Source: Boletus sp. NGJ (Eukaryota; Basidiomycota; Agaricomycetes; Boletales; Boletaceae). Taken from it: DNA of 64,000 bases. The stretch spans positions 62,001-126,000 of the forward strand of contig JAGTXK010000185.1 in assembly GCA_019096195.1 (NCBI GenBank), read 5' to 3'. The notes beneath the pieces were generated by a model. It ran no database searches and was not told the origin of the DNA. It saw only the letters and a list, made by a program, of their open reading frames with translations. The position numbers and the translations under genes were made by a program. This document shows positions 26,771-38,323 of the stretch, in pieces. Numbering within the stretch: the stretch's first letter is position 1; every line of letters starts with the position of its first letter.

Positions 26771-27911
26771 CTTATCTGCAGAAACGGTGTAACGTTATCG
26801 CTTGACGACTATAACTTACCACAGTTCTTTTGAGGACTGTGATCGGAGGACGACTAGCGAGAAAGGATTTAAAGGGTCCCGCCGAACTTTTCAGAGTACA
26901 ATATAGTTAACTTCTTATGGTAGTAGTGTATTGGACTTCGAACAGCTCCCGGATCATGGGATGCGGGAGAAATGACGCCTGGGTCCGAACGCTATCGGAG
27001 TGGAGCGACCCTGAGCAACCACAAATTATTGCTCGAGAATCACGTAGCCACCTTGATTCTTTCGAAAGTGCCAGCCACATCCGATGCCAGATCTTCCGTA
27101 CAAACGGAGGCCAAAGGAAGCATTGCTGAAGAGTGGTACAGGTCCCGCCAGCAGTGTAAAACCTCTGGAGAGTAAGGATCATCAAAATCTTACCCTTTAC
27201 GACTGGCTAAGAGTCGAGCACCACCAAGACATTGTCTGGCCATGGTGCTGTGAGATCGACTTCGGGCGCCGCGCCATTTCCTAATTAGCTTTGACCTCTA
27301 TCCTCGTGGGGATATTTTTCTAGGGAGCTCCCGCTGGTAGAAAGTTCCAGCCTCAGATGGGCCCGGGTAAACGGGCTTCGATTTCTTGATTCGAAGGACA
27401 GCCAAAGTAGGTTTCACGAAATTTCGGATGGAATCTGGAAAACGAGTAAGGACGCGCTCGGACTTCAAGACGGTTCGGGTTTTGATAAAGATATCGACTC
27501 GGAGGGGACTCACTATTCAGAATTTTTATCGTTCAGAAAACATACCAAGGAACACGGCAACTCTTCGTGGCATTCATAACCTCGTGGTTCGAGGACATTG
27601 GAACTTGGACGGGTTGGATTGTGTAAGGGTCGCGTAACGCAACAACGTATCGAAAACCAAGAGAGGCTGTGCGGCGGCCCACTTTACAACCATTCACGTG
27701 ACCGCGTAGCTGCCTCGTGTCGGTTCGAATCGCAGACCCGTGAACACAAAGAAAATTAGTTTGTTTTTCGCCTTCATCGTCGCCGTCGTCGTCGTCGTCA
27801 ACGCTCGCGACGTGTCTTTTGTCGTCGTACCGCCTTCTATCACTCTGTTTCATTTATCTTTTATTTCGTTCCATCTTCTTATCCGCGTAAGTCAAGTTCA
27901 ATTCCCCCGTC
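26771..27911. other. intergenic and upstream region of the Mps1-like gene
   Basis: No gene recognised. The 3' part (about 27760-27911) is rich in CGT/CGTC repeats and pyrimidines and is probably the 5' leader of the kinase gene. A GGTTCGAATC string at 27721 resembles a tRNA B box, but no tRNA fold surrounds it. Confidence 0.4.
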
Positions 27912-30900
27912 ATGATCCCTTCCACACTTTCCCGAACGGTATCGCCGTCAAATGGCGACAATCGTCTCTCACCACCCCGCACACCCCCAACTACCGCTCT
28001 TGACGCGCCCAAGAACAACCGCCAACCATCTACTTGTCCATCAGACGACTCTTCTATCATTGAGCTCTCATTCGACTATGAGCTCGATTCCGCTGGTAAC
28101 TATGTCCGCATCTCCAAAGGTTCATCTCGCTCCAACCAATCGAGCCCGCCCACCCCTCACGATACCCTGCTTGATGGTCCTCTTGCACATAAACCACCGC
28201 CATCGCCTCCCGGAACATCAGCTCATATCCCTTCACACGCCCATATCAAGCCACCATCACCGATATCACTCAACTCTCCGGATCATCCCCGCCGCAACTC
28301 ACTCTCGCGCTCTGAGACATATCCTTCACAACACAATGCCCTTCATGACCAGTTCCAACATCGTCAACAGTCCCTGGCCACCGCAAGTTCCACACGATCC
28401 TTCCACCGTGCTACGTCCGGTCCAGCCGCACTGACGCCGGCTGCGCAATCTGCCCTTCGAGCCCCTACCTCTAACGGCCTGCGTGGAACTGGCCGCAAAC
28501 TCGGTCGGCCACAGCGCATACCTCTTGATGATCAGCGAGATTCCCAGCAAGCTGACGAACGAGATGATTTCATGCTTCGCGTACGCGGGGATTGGGACAT
28601 GCATGTTCAAGAAGAAAAGGAGAACTTGATTGCTTCTTCGGATGGCACCGACGGTGTGTCGTCTGATGGCGGCGCAGTAAGGCGAACATCCCCAAGGCTG
28701 GTCAGTCGATCTGCCTCCCTGAACCAAGTCGATGGGCGCGCAATTTCTGGGCTACCCACGCGCGCCTACGTTTCTTCTTTGTCGGGTACCAATGGCTTGT
28801 CACGCCCCCCACTACAGCCTGGGCGGCAGATTATGCCGGGACCTAGCCGGGCGGGCCGTGTATTGATGGTCGCAAAATATGGTGTCGGTGGTGGTGGATT
28901 TGATAAAATCAACGAACACGAAGGAAGCGAGAGTGAAGTTGCTTATGACTACGCAGGCGAGGAAACTGATACGGGTTTGTGATTGTCTTGAAATGAAGGT
29001 ATGAGATATGCTAAATATGCCCGCTTATAGGCGGGGAGGAACCACAGCCCGTAAATGGCCTGCTTCGACATCGGAACTACGCTCCCCCTGTTACACAACC
29101 GAGTAGCACTCGTCCACGGCGATCCGCAAGCCTGAGCGACGCCTCTGGCGGTACGTTCCGAACCACCTCTTAAACTCTGTATCTCAGACCCACTGCTAGC
29201 TGAAGAGAGATATTCTCCCGGGGGGCAATCAGCTCTGCCGAATACTCAGAATCAGTTTTCTTCGCGACCAGGATCAAGCCAGGGTCCGAAGTCTGCACGT
29301 GTACGGCGGGCGCCGACGGAGCAAGAAGGTTCGGCTAGCTAACGGTCAAATTTTCATTGTTGCTCGACTCACGAATCATCTGATATGTAGAATACGTCGC
29401 CGAGCACCCTCGGAGGCAGATGGCAGATGCTGCCCCCGACGCCCTCGCTCAGCAACCTCGCCAGTCGCCCTCCCCGACACACATGTCGCAAGCACATCTT
29501 CGCTCGCAGGTTCATACCCACAGTCGACGCGACTCCGACACCGTCCGTACGTTAGCCCTCGACTCAGCCCCCTCTGGATCTCCAACCGCCGTCGAACACC
29601 TTCCAGTACGCTTGTCGCCGAAAGGCAGGGCTCTATTACAGCAGCAGCAGCCGTTTCCTGTCATCCAACTACAGCCCTCGCAAATCCAATCACAAACACA
29701 GGGACAAGTATACCATCGACGGAGTCCGACTGCTCCAGAACCCCCAACGACAAGTGGCACGCTTGCGCCTCCACCTGGCACCGGGGTTCAGAAGAATGGT
29801 AAGACTTGGGCAGCTGGTGAGGAGCCTGTGGAGAGTGAGTCGGAGGCAAAAGCTACACAGCGGGAACGAATGAGACCGGCACCACCACCCCCTGCGCTAG
29901 CTGCCCCCGTCGCCGTCCCGGTACGGAACCACAACATTGTGGTAAACAAGAAAGTATACGCGCGTCTCGATCTCCTCGGTAAGGGCGGCTCCTCCCGAGT
30001 TTACCGCGTGATGAACGCGGCAAACGAAATCTACGCCATCAAACGTGTCTCCCTCGATAAAGCCGACTCAGAAACCATTAGTGGGTATATGAATGAAATT
30101 GGGTTACTCAAGCGACTCGAAGGGAACAACCGAATCATTCAGCTGTTTGACTCGGAGGTTAAAGCTGGGCCAGCTGGTGGCAAAGGTCATCTTATGTTGG
30201 TGATGGAGTGCGGGGAAATCGATCTGGCGAAATTGTTGCAAGAACAACAAAAGGAACCCTTGAACATGGTGTGGATATCATATTACTGGCAACAGGTACG
30301 CTCAAGCCCATCTCTTCACCTGCTGGTTGTGACCGAAGCCGAACTTGCAGATGTTGCAAGCGGTGCATGTCATACACGAAGAGAAAATTGTGCACTCGGA
30401 TTTGAAGCCAGCTAACTTCGTGCTCGTGCGGGGGCAATTGAAGTTGATTGACTTCGGAATTGCCAATGCTATTGCGAACGATACTACTAACATTCAACGA
30501 GATCATCAGGTATCGAGCTCTTACCACGTGTTAATGCGCATCACTGAGTAGCATCCAGATTGGGACGGTCAACTACATGTCCCCTGAAGCCATTGAATTG
30601 CCAGATGGCATGCGGCGTCTGAAAGTTGGTCGGCCCAGCGATGTTTGGTCCCTGGGCTGCATCTTGTATCAAATGGTCTACGGCCAACCACCTTTCCAGC
30701 ACCTATCGGTCTATCAGAAGATGAAAGCCATCCCGGACCTTGCCCATGAGATCGAATTCCCGGAGTTCAGCATTCCCAGCGTGGTCAATAAGAGCGGAGA
30801 ACGCAAGAAGCTCGATCATCTGAAACGACCTGTCAGAGCCGACGTGATTCGTGGGATGAGGAGTTGTTTGGCGAGGAACCCAAAGGAAAGAGCTACGATA

Positions 30901-31247
30901 CCCGAACTTCTCGAGCAGGAATGGTTAGCGTTGCGGGAACGTGAGTGTGTGATTGGTCTGAACGCCGCCGGGTTTCACTAATGTTCTTGACAGCGGAACT
31001 TCCCCCAGCCAAGGCATTGCTGGCGGGCGACGAGACCATTATAAATCCCTACTACATGAAGCAATTGCTCGAGTACGGTATCAAGCTTGGGCAACAAGCA
31101 CAAGCTGGTGACATTGACCCAGCACACCTTGTGAAGGAAGCCGAGGTCGGTACTCGTCCTCTTTTTACGCCGTTGAACGGGTCCTCTGATTCCTGCTGTT
31201 CTTGTCTGCAGCGGCTCGTCGCCGAGCTAAAGGCTCTCGAATCGTGA
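27912..31247 (+). CDS. MPS1: Mps1/TTK-type dual-specificity spindle checkpoint kinase
   Basis: Kinase acting at kinetochores in the spindle assembly checkpoint and, in yeasts, at the spindle pole. Eight exons: 27912-28974, 29031-29150, 29188-29328, 29391-30295, 30351-30509, 30559-30940, 30994-31145 and 31212-31247. They give 985 residues, all in phase. The first 620 residues are Ser/Pro/Arg-rich and look disordered. The kinase domain follows (about 630-890): [21 protein letters not shown], the HSD form of the catalytic loop ([14 protein letters not shown]) typical of Mps1, DFGIANAI, then [20 protein letters not shown], a segment diagnostic for Mps1. After the kinase, [12 protein letters not shown] and a short helical end are seen. 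Assignment is strong. Confidence 0.94.
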
Positions 31248-31779
31248 TGAAACTGTTTCAGCACTCAAAACCATTCTCTTTCGGAATTAATTTGTAAGCA
31301 ATGTATTCGTCAGCGCAGCCAAGCGTATCCATTCCAACATTTGCACTGTACGCGGCGAAGCCACCAAAGCAATTCACACTCACACCATGTATGTTAGCCT
31401 ACGAATAACTATGCGTTCCACGCATGTACTTTCCTTACTAGAACTCTACCCTTTTCTGAACCTTTGGTCTCGCTATCGCATGCATTCCTGGTTGTTTTCG
31501 CTCTCTTAGCTGTGTTCTGCATCCAGCCTCGTTTATCATTTGCAAAACTCGCTACGATTTTGCCTACTTTTCCGCCTTTGAAGGGGTGTGGTTTGGCCCG
31601 GGCCATGTTCGTGGCAGATATAAGACTTAAATGTAGACACATGGTCGATTTAATGTTGGATAGTGGAGATGTTGAGCTTATCTGACATGACCGTGTATGG
31701 CATTCACACAACGTTATCCCCGCCCTGTTCCACCATTACTGAGCGCTGAAACGTCGACCCCCCCCCCTCAAGCGAAATA
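31248..31779. other. intergenic region between Mps1-like kinase and BTB protein
   Basis: A minus-strand frame (about 31610-31409, MARAKPHPFKGGKVGK) is basic and could be noise. I see no family match and call no gene. Confidence 0.4.
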
Positions 31780-33055
31780 ATGGCGCACTTGCCCCCGGAC
31801 GTCTACCTCACAAACACCTTTATGCACTCGGGAAACGTCAGCCCGTCGACGCCCAAACTGCAGCTTCAACTGTCCATCCCGATCCCCACCAGAGACACCA
31901 TATATTACTATTCCGATGGAAACACGGTGTTGCTCGTTGAAAATACTTTGTTCAAGGTCACTTCTTCCTCTCCTTGTGCCAATTCAATCACGCCCAAGCA
32001 TACCCCCAGGTGCATCGCTCAGCCTTGACAAAGGAGAGGTCGACGTTTGAGAGCATGTTCTCGTTAGACTCGGACCTGCGCTCTAGCAGTAGCACCTCCA
32101 ACAGCAACTCGAGCGTGACAGTTGGACCCGAGGGCGAAAGCGACGACAACCCGATTAGACTTCAAGGAGATACTGCAGACGAATTCCGATCCCTTTTGTG
32201 GGCGTTGTACGCACTGTACGTACATTTCCTGCGGTGTGGGTCGAAGTTGGGCGATGTCATAACCTCTATATCCATTACAGGCCACATGAATTGGAGGGTG
32301 CAATGACGACCAAGGCGATCAGCCTAAAGTTGTTCAACCTTGCGCGTATCACTCATAAATACGAGTTCCGCGCCATCGAGAGCTGGGCCCTGGACAAACT
32401 CAAGACGATTTACATTCGTCCCACGCATTCTCACATCGATGATGCAGACGGGCCGAATCTGGTGCAACTTACCGAGCTCGCATCGCTTTGCGAGCAACGC
32501 GATCTTCTCGAAGCCGCAACGGTCCGGTGGAAGCGTCTCATTGCTTCTGGCAAGGACGTTGCTTTAGCGATCGGGATGGCAGAGCGGCTCAATCTGCGTT
32601 CGCTCCTCGGGTCGGCATATCATGCCATGTTACTGCAGGGACGCGAGGTCTGGGATGCAGACCAGCAGTTGGCTCGCACGCATCGCATACGTTTGTTGTC
32701 TGGGCACTATGCTCTCGGTCGTCTTTGCGAGCGTCTCCCGAATGAACCCCCGACGCTGCAGCACCATCCACGCTGTACGGGAAGTGCCCAAGTACGATGC
32801 AACCAGGCATGGGCTGGTCTTTGGCGGTCGACATTGGATATGGGAAGGCACGGGCTACCTTTGCAGTACCCGGACGTCATTGGAAAGACGATGCTCGCGG
32901 AAAGCACTCTGAAGGCGTTTGTAGAGCGCGAGATACCCGTTCACGGTTTGCTAGACGCGATGCCGTGGTGCAAAGAAAGTGCCTTGGTGGCGACTTCTGG
33001 AAAGCTGAAGGAGATGCAGGAGTCTTTGGCTGACTATTTCACAGACGTGGCATGA
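31780..33055 (+). CDS. BTB/POZ domain protein
   Basis: Exons 31780-31956, 32010-32215 and 32281-33055 give 385 residues. The N-terminal half is a BTB fold: YYSDGNTVLLVENTLFKVHR, ALTKERSTFESMFSLDSD, GDTADEFRSLLWALYALPHE and ISLKLFNLARITHKYEF. The loop between strands holds a Ser/Asn-rich insert (SSSSTSNSNSSVT). The C-terminal half is helical with no known domain: ELASLCEQRDLLEAA, LRSLLGSAYHAML, and an ending of MQESLADYFTDVA. Such orphan BTB proteins are numerous in agaricomycetes, and their partners are unknown. The junctions keep frame with GT-AG borders. Confidence 0.88.
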
Positions 33056-33211
33056 TTGACTGTTACAGTATACACGATTTGCGATGCACCTCTTGTCCTT
33101 TTTTTTTCCGTTCTGACTCGCATGGGCTGTATCGTATACATGCTACCCTGTAATCATACATTTAAGTATGTAGTTTTTGGGTCTGGGTATCTCAGAAGTG
33201 ACTGGTTTAGG

Positions 33212-33822
33212 TTACTGCTCGAGGATAGAAATCCTCTGTATCCACTCGTCTCGCAGGATGCCCATGAACAAGACATCTTCCCACTGATTGTTCGACCAGA
33301 CGCACGCCCGCTTTCGCCCTTCGATTACGAACCCCCTGTACATTCGAATAGTCCATTATCCACCGCTCGAATCGAGCCAACCCGTGTCACTCACGTCTTG
33401 TCATACACCGCGACCGCCCGCGCATTGCTTGCAAACACAGACAGCGACAACCGCTGCAGACCGATCCATCGGAACGCATAGTCGACGACGAACGCCGTCA
33501 CCTCAGTGCCATACCCCCGATTCCAAAACCGAGGCTCGAGACAGATCCCATACGTCCCGTCCCGATTCTTGCGCTCGTGCACGTGGAGCACGACCTGGCC
33601 CATAAACTCGCCCGTGTCTCGACGTCGGACGATGGCGCCGAACACGGCGCTCTCCATCTGTGCGCGGAGGCGTTTTTTGAGGTGGAGACTGCTGCTGCTG
33701 CGGGGCGTGAGCTCGTCTGTCGTCATGAGGGGTTGGACGAGGGGGTCGTTCCAGAGGTGTATCAGGTCGTCGAGGTCCGCTTCGGTGTATGGGCAGAGCA
33801 GTAGACGCGCGGTGGCGAGCAT
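33212..33822 (-). CDS. GNAT-family N-acetyltransferase (RimJ/RimL-like), copy 2
   Basis: Two exons, 33395-33822 and 33212-33335, give 183 residues. N-terminus TARLLLCPYTEADLDDLIHL, motif A area KNRDGTYGICLEPRFWNRGY then GTEVTAF, motif B VFASNARAVAVYDKTGF, and last exon GRKRACVWSNNQWEDVLFMG. Same order, same phase-2 intron before the GF of the final exon, and same C-terminal pattern as the gene at 14.2-14.8 kb. This is most easily explained by duplication. The GC content of this copy is clearly higher, notably at third positions. The substrate is unknown. Confidence 0.9.
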
Positions 33823-34191
33823 GGCGCGGCTGGGGCTGGTCTTGTGAACGGGTGTTTTTGCTTGCTCCGAGTCGCACTCTTAAGGGATGGGCAGATGGCT
33901 GCGCCCGCGGTCGTGACGCATCTCGGCGCGTTGTCGCTCTCTGCACCGGCCGCAGCGGTGGGTAGGTCCAAGTGCTTGCTGGAAGTTGCCAACATGTTCG
34001 GTAGCAGTCGCCTTTGCCTACACGGAGTGCTGTAATCCAGTATAACATCTAGTCATTTCTAGCTACGGTACCAGACGTGATGTCAATAAATGTAAAACGA
34101 GGAACAGCCGGTGTGATTAGGAGTCGGAGAAGTACATGGTGTTGATCCGAGAACACCAAGGCTGTACCACCACTAGTCAAAGAGTGACTAC
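33823..34191. other. upstream region of GNAT copy 2
   Basis: Contains the promoter of the GNAT gene and the 3' end of the permease gene. No other feature seen. Confidence 0.4.
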
Positions 34192-35876
34192 TTAGGCTGC
34201 AACGGCTTTCTCGGGTACATCGTGTTCCGCTTGAATCCCGCCCATTTTTCCAGAGGGTAAATTGGAAACGGGGCCATGGTAGTGTCGATGCGCGCTCAAC
34301 ACATACCAGATCACCGAGCTCGCAATCACTCCCACGATGATTACTGCGGCATAGTTCATATTTGTTGCCTTGACAGGCATTTGTGTCGGCAGTGAAAACA
34401 CCACGCAGACAAAGGATGTCCAGAGTGCGCACCACACATTGACAAAGACACCAAACCAGCCATCGCCCATGTAGTATGGACCAGGTTTGAACTGGACTTC
34501 AGGGTGGGAATGGAAGATGCGTCGGAGGATGATGGGGATCACGTAGGAGAGATCTAGAGCCATGGCTGTCGTAGCGAAGACAGCATTTGCAGCGACGGGA
34601 CTGGCTAGGTCGAGTAGTCCGGGAAGAGCACTGATAAGGACCGTTAACCAGACGGCCCGAAGTGGGGTTTGCGTGGCGACGCTGATGTGTCCGAAGTATC
34701 CACCATCCGGCAGGGCACGGTCGCGACTCAGCGCGTAAACAGAGCGAGATACTGCTTGTAGGGCTGTCTGCGCCACGAAAAAAGCGGTCATGCAGACAAA
34801 GACCCAGAGAGCGAGGGAAAGGGGGAGTCCCAATCGCAAGACCATGATCGCAAGAAATGCAGACCCGGACGGGCCAGGAAGGTCGGCGAATGGCCCGGAG
34901 CAAAGAATGAGTGTGATGTTAAGGAGCCAACCTGCGGCTGCAGTACCGATCGCCGCGATAAAGATGGCCGCTGGCGCAGCGTATGCGGCACGACGAAGCT
35001 CCTCGGAAATATGAGCTGTGCAGTCATATCCTGTCATGGTCCATTGAACACTCAACAGTCCGAGAAAAAAGCTGACACTGTTGTTCCAGCCTCCTGTTCC
35101 GTTGATAAGCCCATCAGCACCAAAGACATAGGAGGCAGGATGCATGTCGGATCGCGGGGTTATCGCGAGGAGTAGAATGATGATTATAAATGTTGCACCC
35201 AAATTGATAAACATAAACGAGCTGGTGAGATAGGCAAGCTGTCGAGTTTTGAGTGTGTTTAGTGTGCCGTGGATAACAAGCAGCCCTGCGGTTAATCCGA
35301 CGACTTTTCCTGGTGTGATTGAAAACGCTCCGTTGGTGGACATGGATACGGCGGCGAGTATCATGTTGGCGAGCCCAAATTCAGTAGACGACAGCCCAAC
35401 AACTTGACCAAGGAGGTTGAGCCAGCCAACGATCCACCCCACCTGTAGATAAGAGAAGTTGGTCACTATTCAACGACTTTGGAGGAGAGAGAGAAGGAAC
35501 GGACCGTTGCACGGTACCTTTTTGGGCACAACCGAGCAGAGGCTCCGTAAAGCGCACCACATGTTGGATACGCGCTGACGATCTCAGAAATACTGCTTGC
35601 TAACGCGAGGCAATTCATTCCCCCTAAGAACCAGCACCAAGTGACGGATGCGGGGCCTCCAAGAAGCAAGGGCGTATTGAAAGTGCTGGCAATACTGGAG
35701 CACACACCCAGGATGCTAAAAGCAAAGCTTATCGTGGCGAGGTTGGTGAACTCGCGGCGGAAGGAGGGGACATAGCCCAAAGCTCGTAGTTCCTTGTTGT
35801 CTTCATCGTCGCCGTCGCGGGTCGTTTGTTGCGTGTTCCGCTGGTGGTATCCGTCCGAGCCGTCGTGGAGAGACAT
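34192..35876 (-). CDS. APC-superfamily amino acid/GABA/choline-type permease
   Basis: Plasma-membrane transporter of the amino acid-polyamine-organocation superfamily. Two exons, 35505-35876 and 34192-35442, give 540 residues. The intron (donor GTCCGT, phase 0) joins LCPKRYRAT to VGWIVGWLNLLGQ, the motif at the start of the third span in this family. About twelve hydrophobic segments follow in order, including TISFAFSILGVCSSIAST, FINLGATFIIIILLLAI, TAFFVAQTALQAVSRSVYAL and YAAVIIVGVIASSVIWYVL. YALSRDRALPDGGYFGHI is typical of the fungal GABA/choline permease (Uga4/Hnm1) group. The substrate cannot be set from sequence alone. The N-terminus is charged and soluble; no damage is seen. Confidence 0.9.
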
Positions 35877-37017
35877 GGGTGGACTTGAGATGGGCTGTCT
35901 GATCCATTCGAGGTTGGTAGATAACAGGCAAAACCCCCTCCATTAAATTAAAAAAAAAAAGAATCAGTTGTGTGGGATGATGCCATCACGGGACTATTGC
36001 AGTATTGCAGGGAATAAGTTGCCGGATATTTTGGACGATCTTGGTCATTTCAGCTCGGATTGAGTTCATTCAACTTCGCAGGACCTTGAAATAATGGCTC
36101 GAAGAACTTGAGTTGTAGGGACAAGTAAGAGGAGTGAGGAACGTATGTAATAAATGACTCCGAAGTCAAGCGGTATGAAACATACGACACAAATGAGCTG
36201 GCACAGCTTGAAACCATCCCATCCCTGCATGCTCCAAAGCGGCAAGTTACTGAGGTAAATACTTTGGTTTCTAATGCAATATTTGTATTATTCTGACATG
36301 GAACTTTCTGGTCAAAATTCGACGAACCCCAAGTGAACTTTGATCGAAGCGCGGTTACTTTATCGGAGCTTCCTTTATCTCCGCGCTTTCAACTCCGTTA
36401 CGGAGTCTGCCTGGTACTGTGAAGCTGCAAGCTTGGATCATACTCCAGGTTGTGTGAACATTGTAGATTCTTACACGTGCTTGGATCGCTGATTGTAACT
36501 AGGTTAACGCCACCGGTATAATTATCGGACAGATAACACGCGAGCCACGTCAGGAGGCGAAAGAGGCGGCGAAAGGGTGACAACAGCGAGGCAAAACTCT
36601 TACCCAAAGCCCTGCGAGAAACGAAAGGTGCACAAAGAAGCTCTCAAGAACAACTCAGCCGTGAAGCAGCAAATTTGGCCCCACGTAGGCTTCGCTTGCA
36701 CTCGATCTGTTTCCACAAGATACATCCATTATATCCATCCTACGAACACACTACATGTAATGTCTGACATGAGGCAATGATCCCTGCTAGGAAAAAGACG
36801 TTGCTCAAGGTCCCCTGCGCTCATGTCCTGTCATTCGGGCCACGCGATGATCAATCCATTCACTACTGCGGGCCACTTATCTAGCGTGGGAGACCCGAGC
36901 CGCCTTCTATCCAGGCTTGCCGTGGAACCACGCATGCTTAAAGGGCCGTCCAAGGGGAATTCAAAGGGAAAGTCTGTAATGGTAGGCAGAGTCCATCCTT
37001 CTGCCCCCATCTGCTTA
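35877..37017. other. intergenic region upstream of permease and hydrolase
   Basis: About 1.1 kb between divergent genes. A run of A's near 35949-35960 and an AT-rich middle part are visible. I find no coding region. Confidence 0.4.
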
Positions 37018-38041
37018 ATGAGTTGTCCAGACTGTATCAGACGCTCCATTCTTGCAGGAACCCATTCAGGATCTGTCAAAAAGGTGAGTGGTGTGGATGC
37101 TTACTTTGTGTCAGGTGTCCCCGACCCGACGCCGAAAACATTCGGTGTAATTTTCCTCACTGACGGGTTCGGGCTTGAGCTGGTTAACAACAAGCTCATC
37201 GCCGACAAGATCGCCAAGGTGCTTGCTTGCGATGTCTGGGTCCCTGATTTGTTCGATGGTCGTCTCCTCTTTTAACTCATACCACGTCCAGACCATCCTG
37301 GTGCTGGCCATTGTGGGACAAGCTCCGCTTGTTCATTCGCATCATTTGGAATATTCGGATCTTCTACCGTGCACGTCCATCCGTCGTCACTCCTCGTACA
37401 GCCGAGGTACATCCCAAGCCAAGCTGATTTGACGTCTCCTAGTACTCAATCTTCTAGTTCATCAAATGCGTCCGTGAGCACATGCTTGGCGCTGTGGGGT
37501 ATGTCAGGGATGTCATCCGTACAGACGTGCAAGAATACTTATCGAGCACCAGGTATTGCCTCGGTGCTGGCATTGCCGTTCGTCTTGTGCCTTTTAAAAT
37601 TCTTGACAGCATCGTGCTCTGTCGCTGACGGAGGCGTCGATCAAAGCTATTGACGTGGGTGTATACCCTGCTTGCTTCGTTCGTGCCGCTTCAATACATC
37701 CTTGTTTCAGGTACCAACTGCATGGGCTTGCGCTGAACGTTGGTTCAAGATCATTCGTTTGATCTGCCATGAGTTGACATTCTTGAACAGAGGACATGTC
37801 ATTCTCCCAAGACACGCGCTCGAAGGCCGAGGCAATCTTCGCAGCGCACAAGGATAAGGCAGACTTTGTTCCGTGCGAGTTCGTGGATTACAAGGGTGAG
37901 TCCGGTCTGTTGTCCATTTCACATCTAGTCCGTAACCCAGGAACGGTCCATGGTTTCGCCCTGCCCATGAGGAAAAAGGCAGGGTTCAAAGGCAGCCTGT
38001 CACAGACGGTGGAATGGTTCTGGAAAACTTTGGCATCTTGA
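37018..38041 (+). pseudogene. dienelactone hydrolase-like protein, apparently disrupted
   Basis: Alpha/beta hydrolase of the dienelactone hydrolase family, which uses a Cys-Asp-His triad on lactones. The N-terminal exon (from 37018) reads MSCPDCIRRSILAG, DAYFVSG, VIFLTDGFGLELVNNKLIAD and DVWVPDLFDG, all typical. Later parts can be spliced with good borders: GAVG joins YCLGAGIAVRL (Cys nucleophile kept), SIKAID joins VPTAWACAE, DMSFSQDTR follows, and DYKG joins TVHGFAL, which supplies the His. Two places do not fit. Near 37260-37320 the frame changes twice and about 30 residues of the usual loop are shortened. Near 37610-37625 one frame ends at a stop after IVLCR and a second frame takes over. 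Either I missed unusual introns, or the gene is recently broken; the conserved catalytic parts favour recent loss. Confidence 0.6.
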
Positions 38042-38323
38042 TCCGGTGACGTTGGGATTCATTAATTCCTTGCCCAGCATGTAACCTAGGTCTAAACATT
38101 GAGTCGATTTGAGCGCATTCAAGATTGGCCTTGAACCATTGAGTGGTTGTTCCCACCTCTTATCATCAGCTTTAGTTATCTCTCACCTATTCCTGGTCAC
38201 TGACCCCGTGTCGCTACTTACTTCACCTCCCCTGCTGACGCTGAACGACCAAGGGCGTCCCCTTCCCTGACTGATCTTTGCAATTCCACTGTTCGCACCG
38301 GGCACGACGTGTAGGCTGACATC

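Noticed and set aside
27700-27745. GGTTCGAATC string resembling a tRNA B box
   Set aside because: The bases around it do not form a T stem or acceptor stem, and there is no A box at the right distance. It lies in the leader of the kinase gene.
31409-31711. Basic minus-strand frame as a small ribosomal or nucleolar protein
   Set aside because: Composition is suggestive only. No recognised ribosomal motif and no splice structure.
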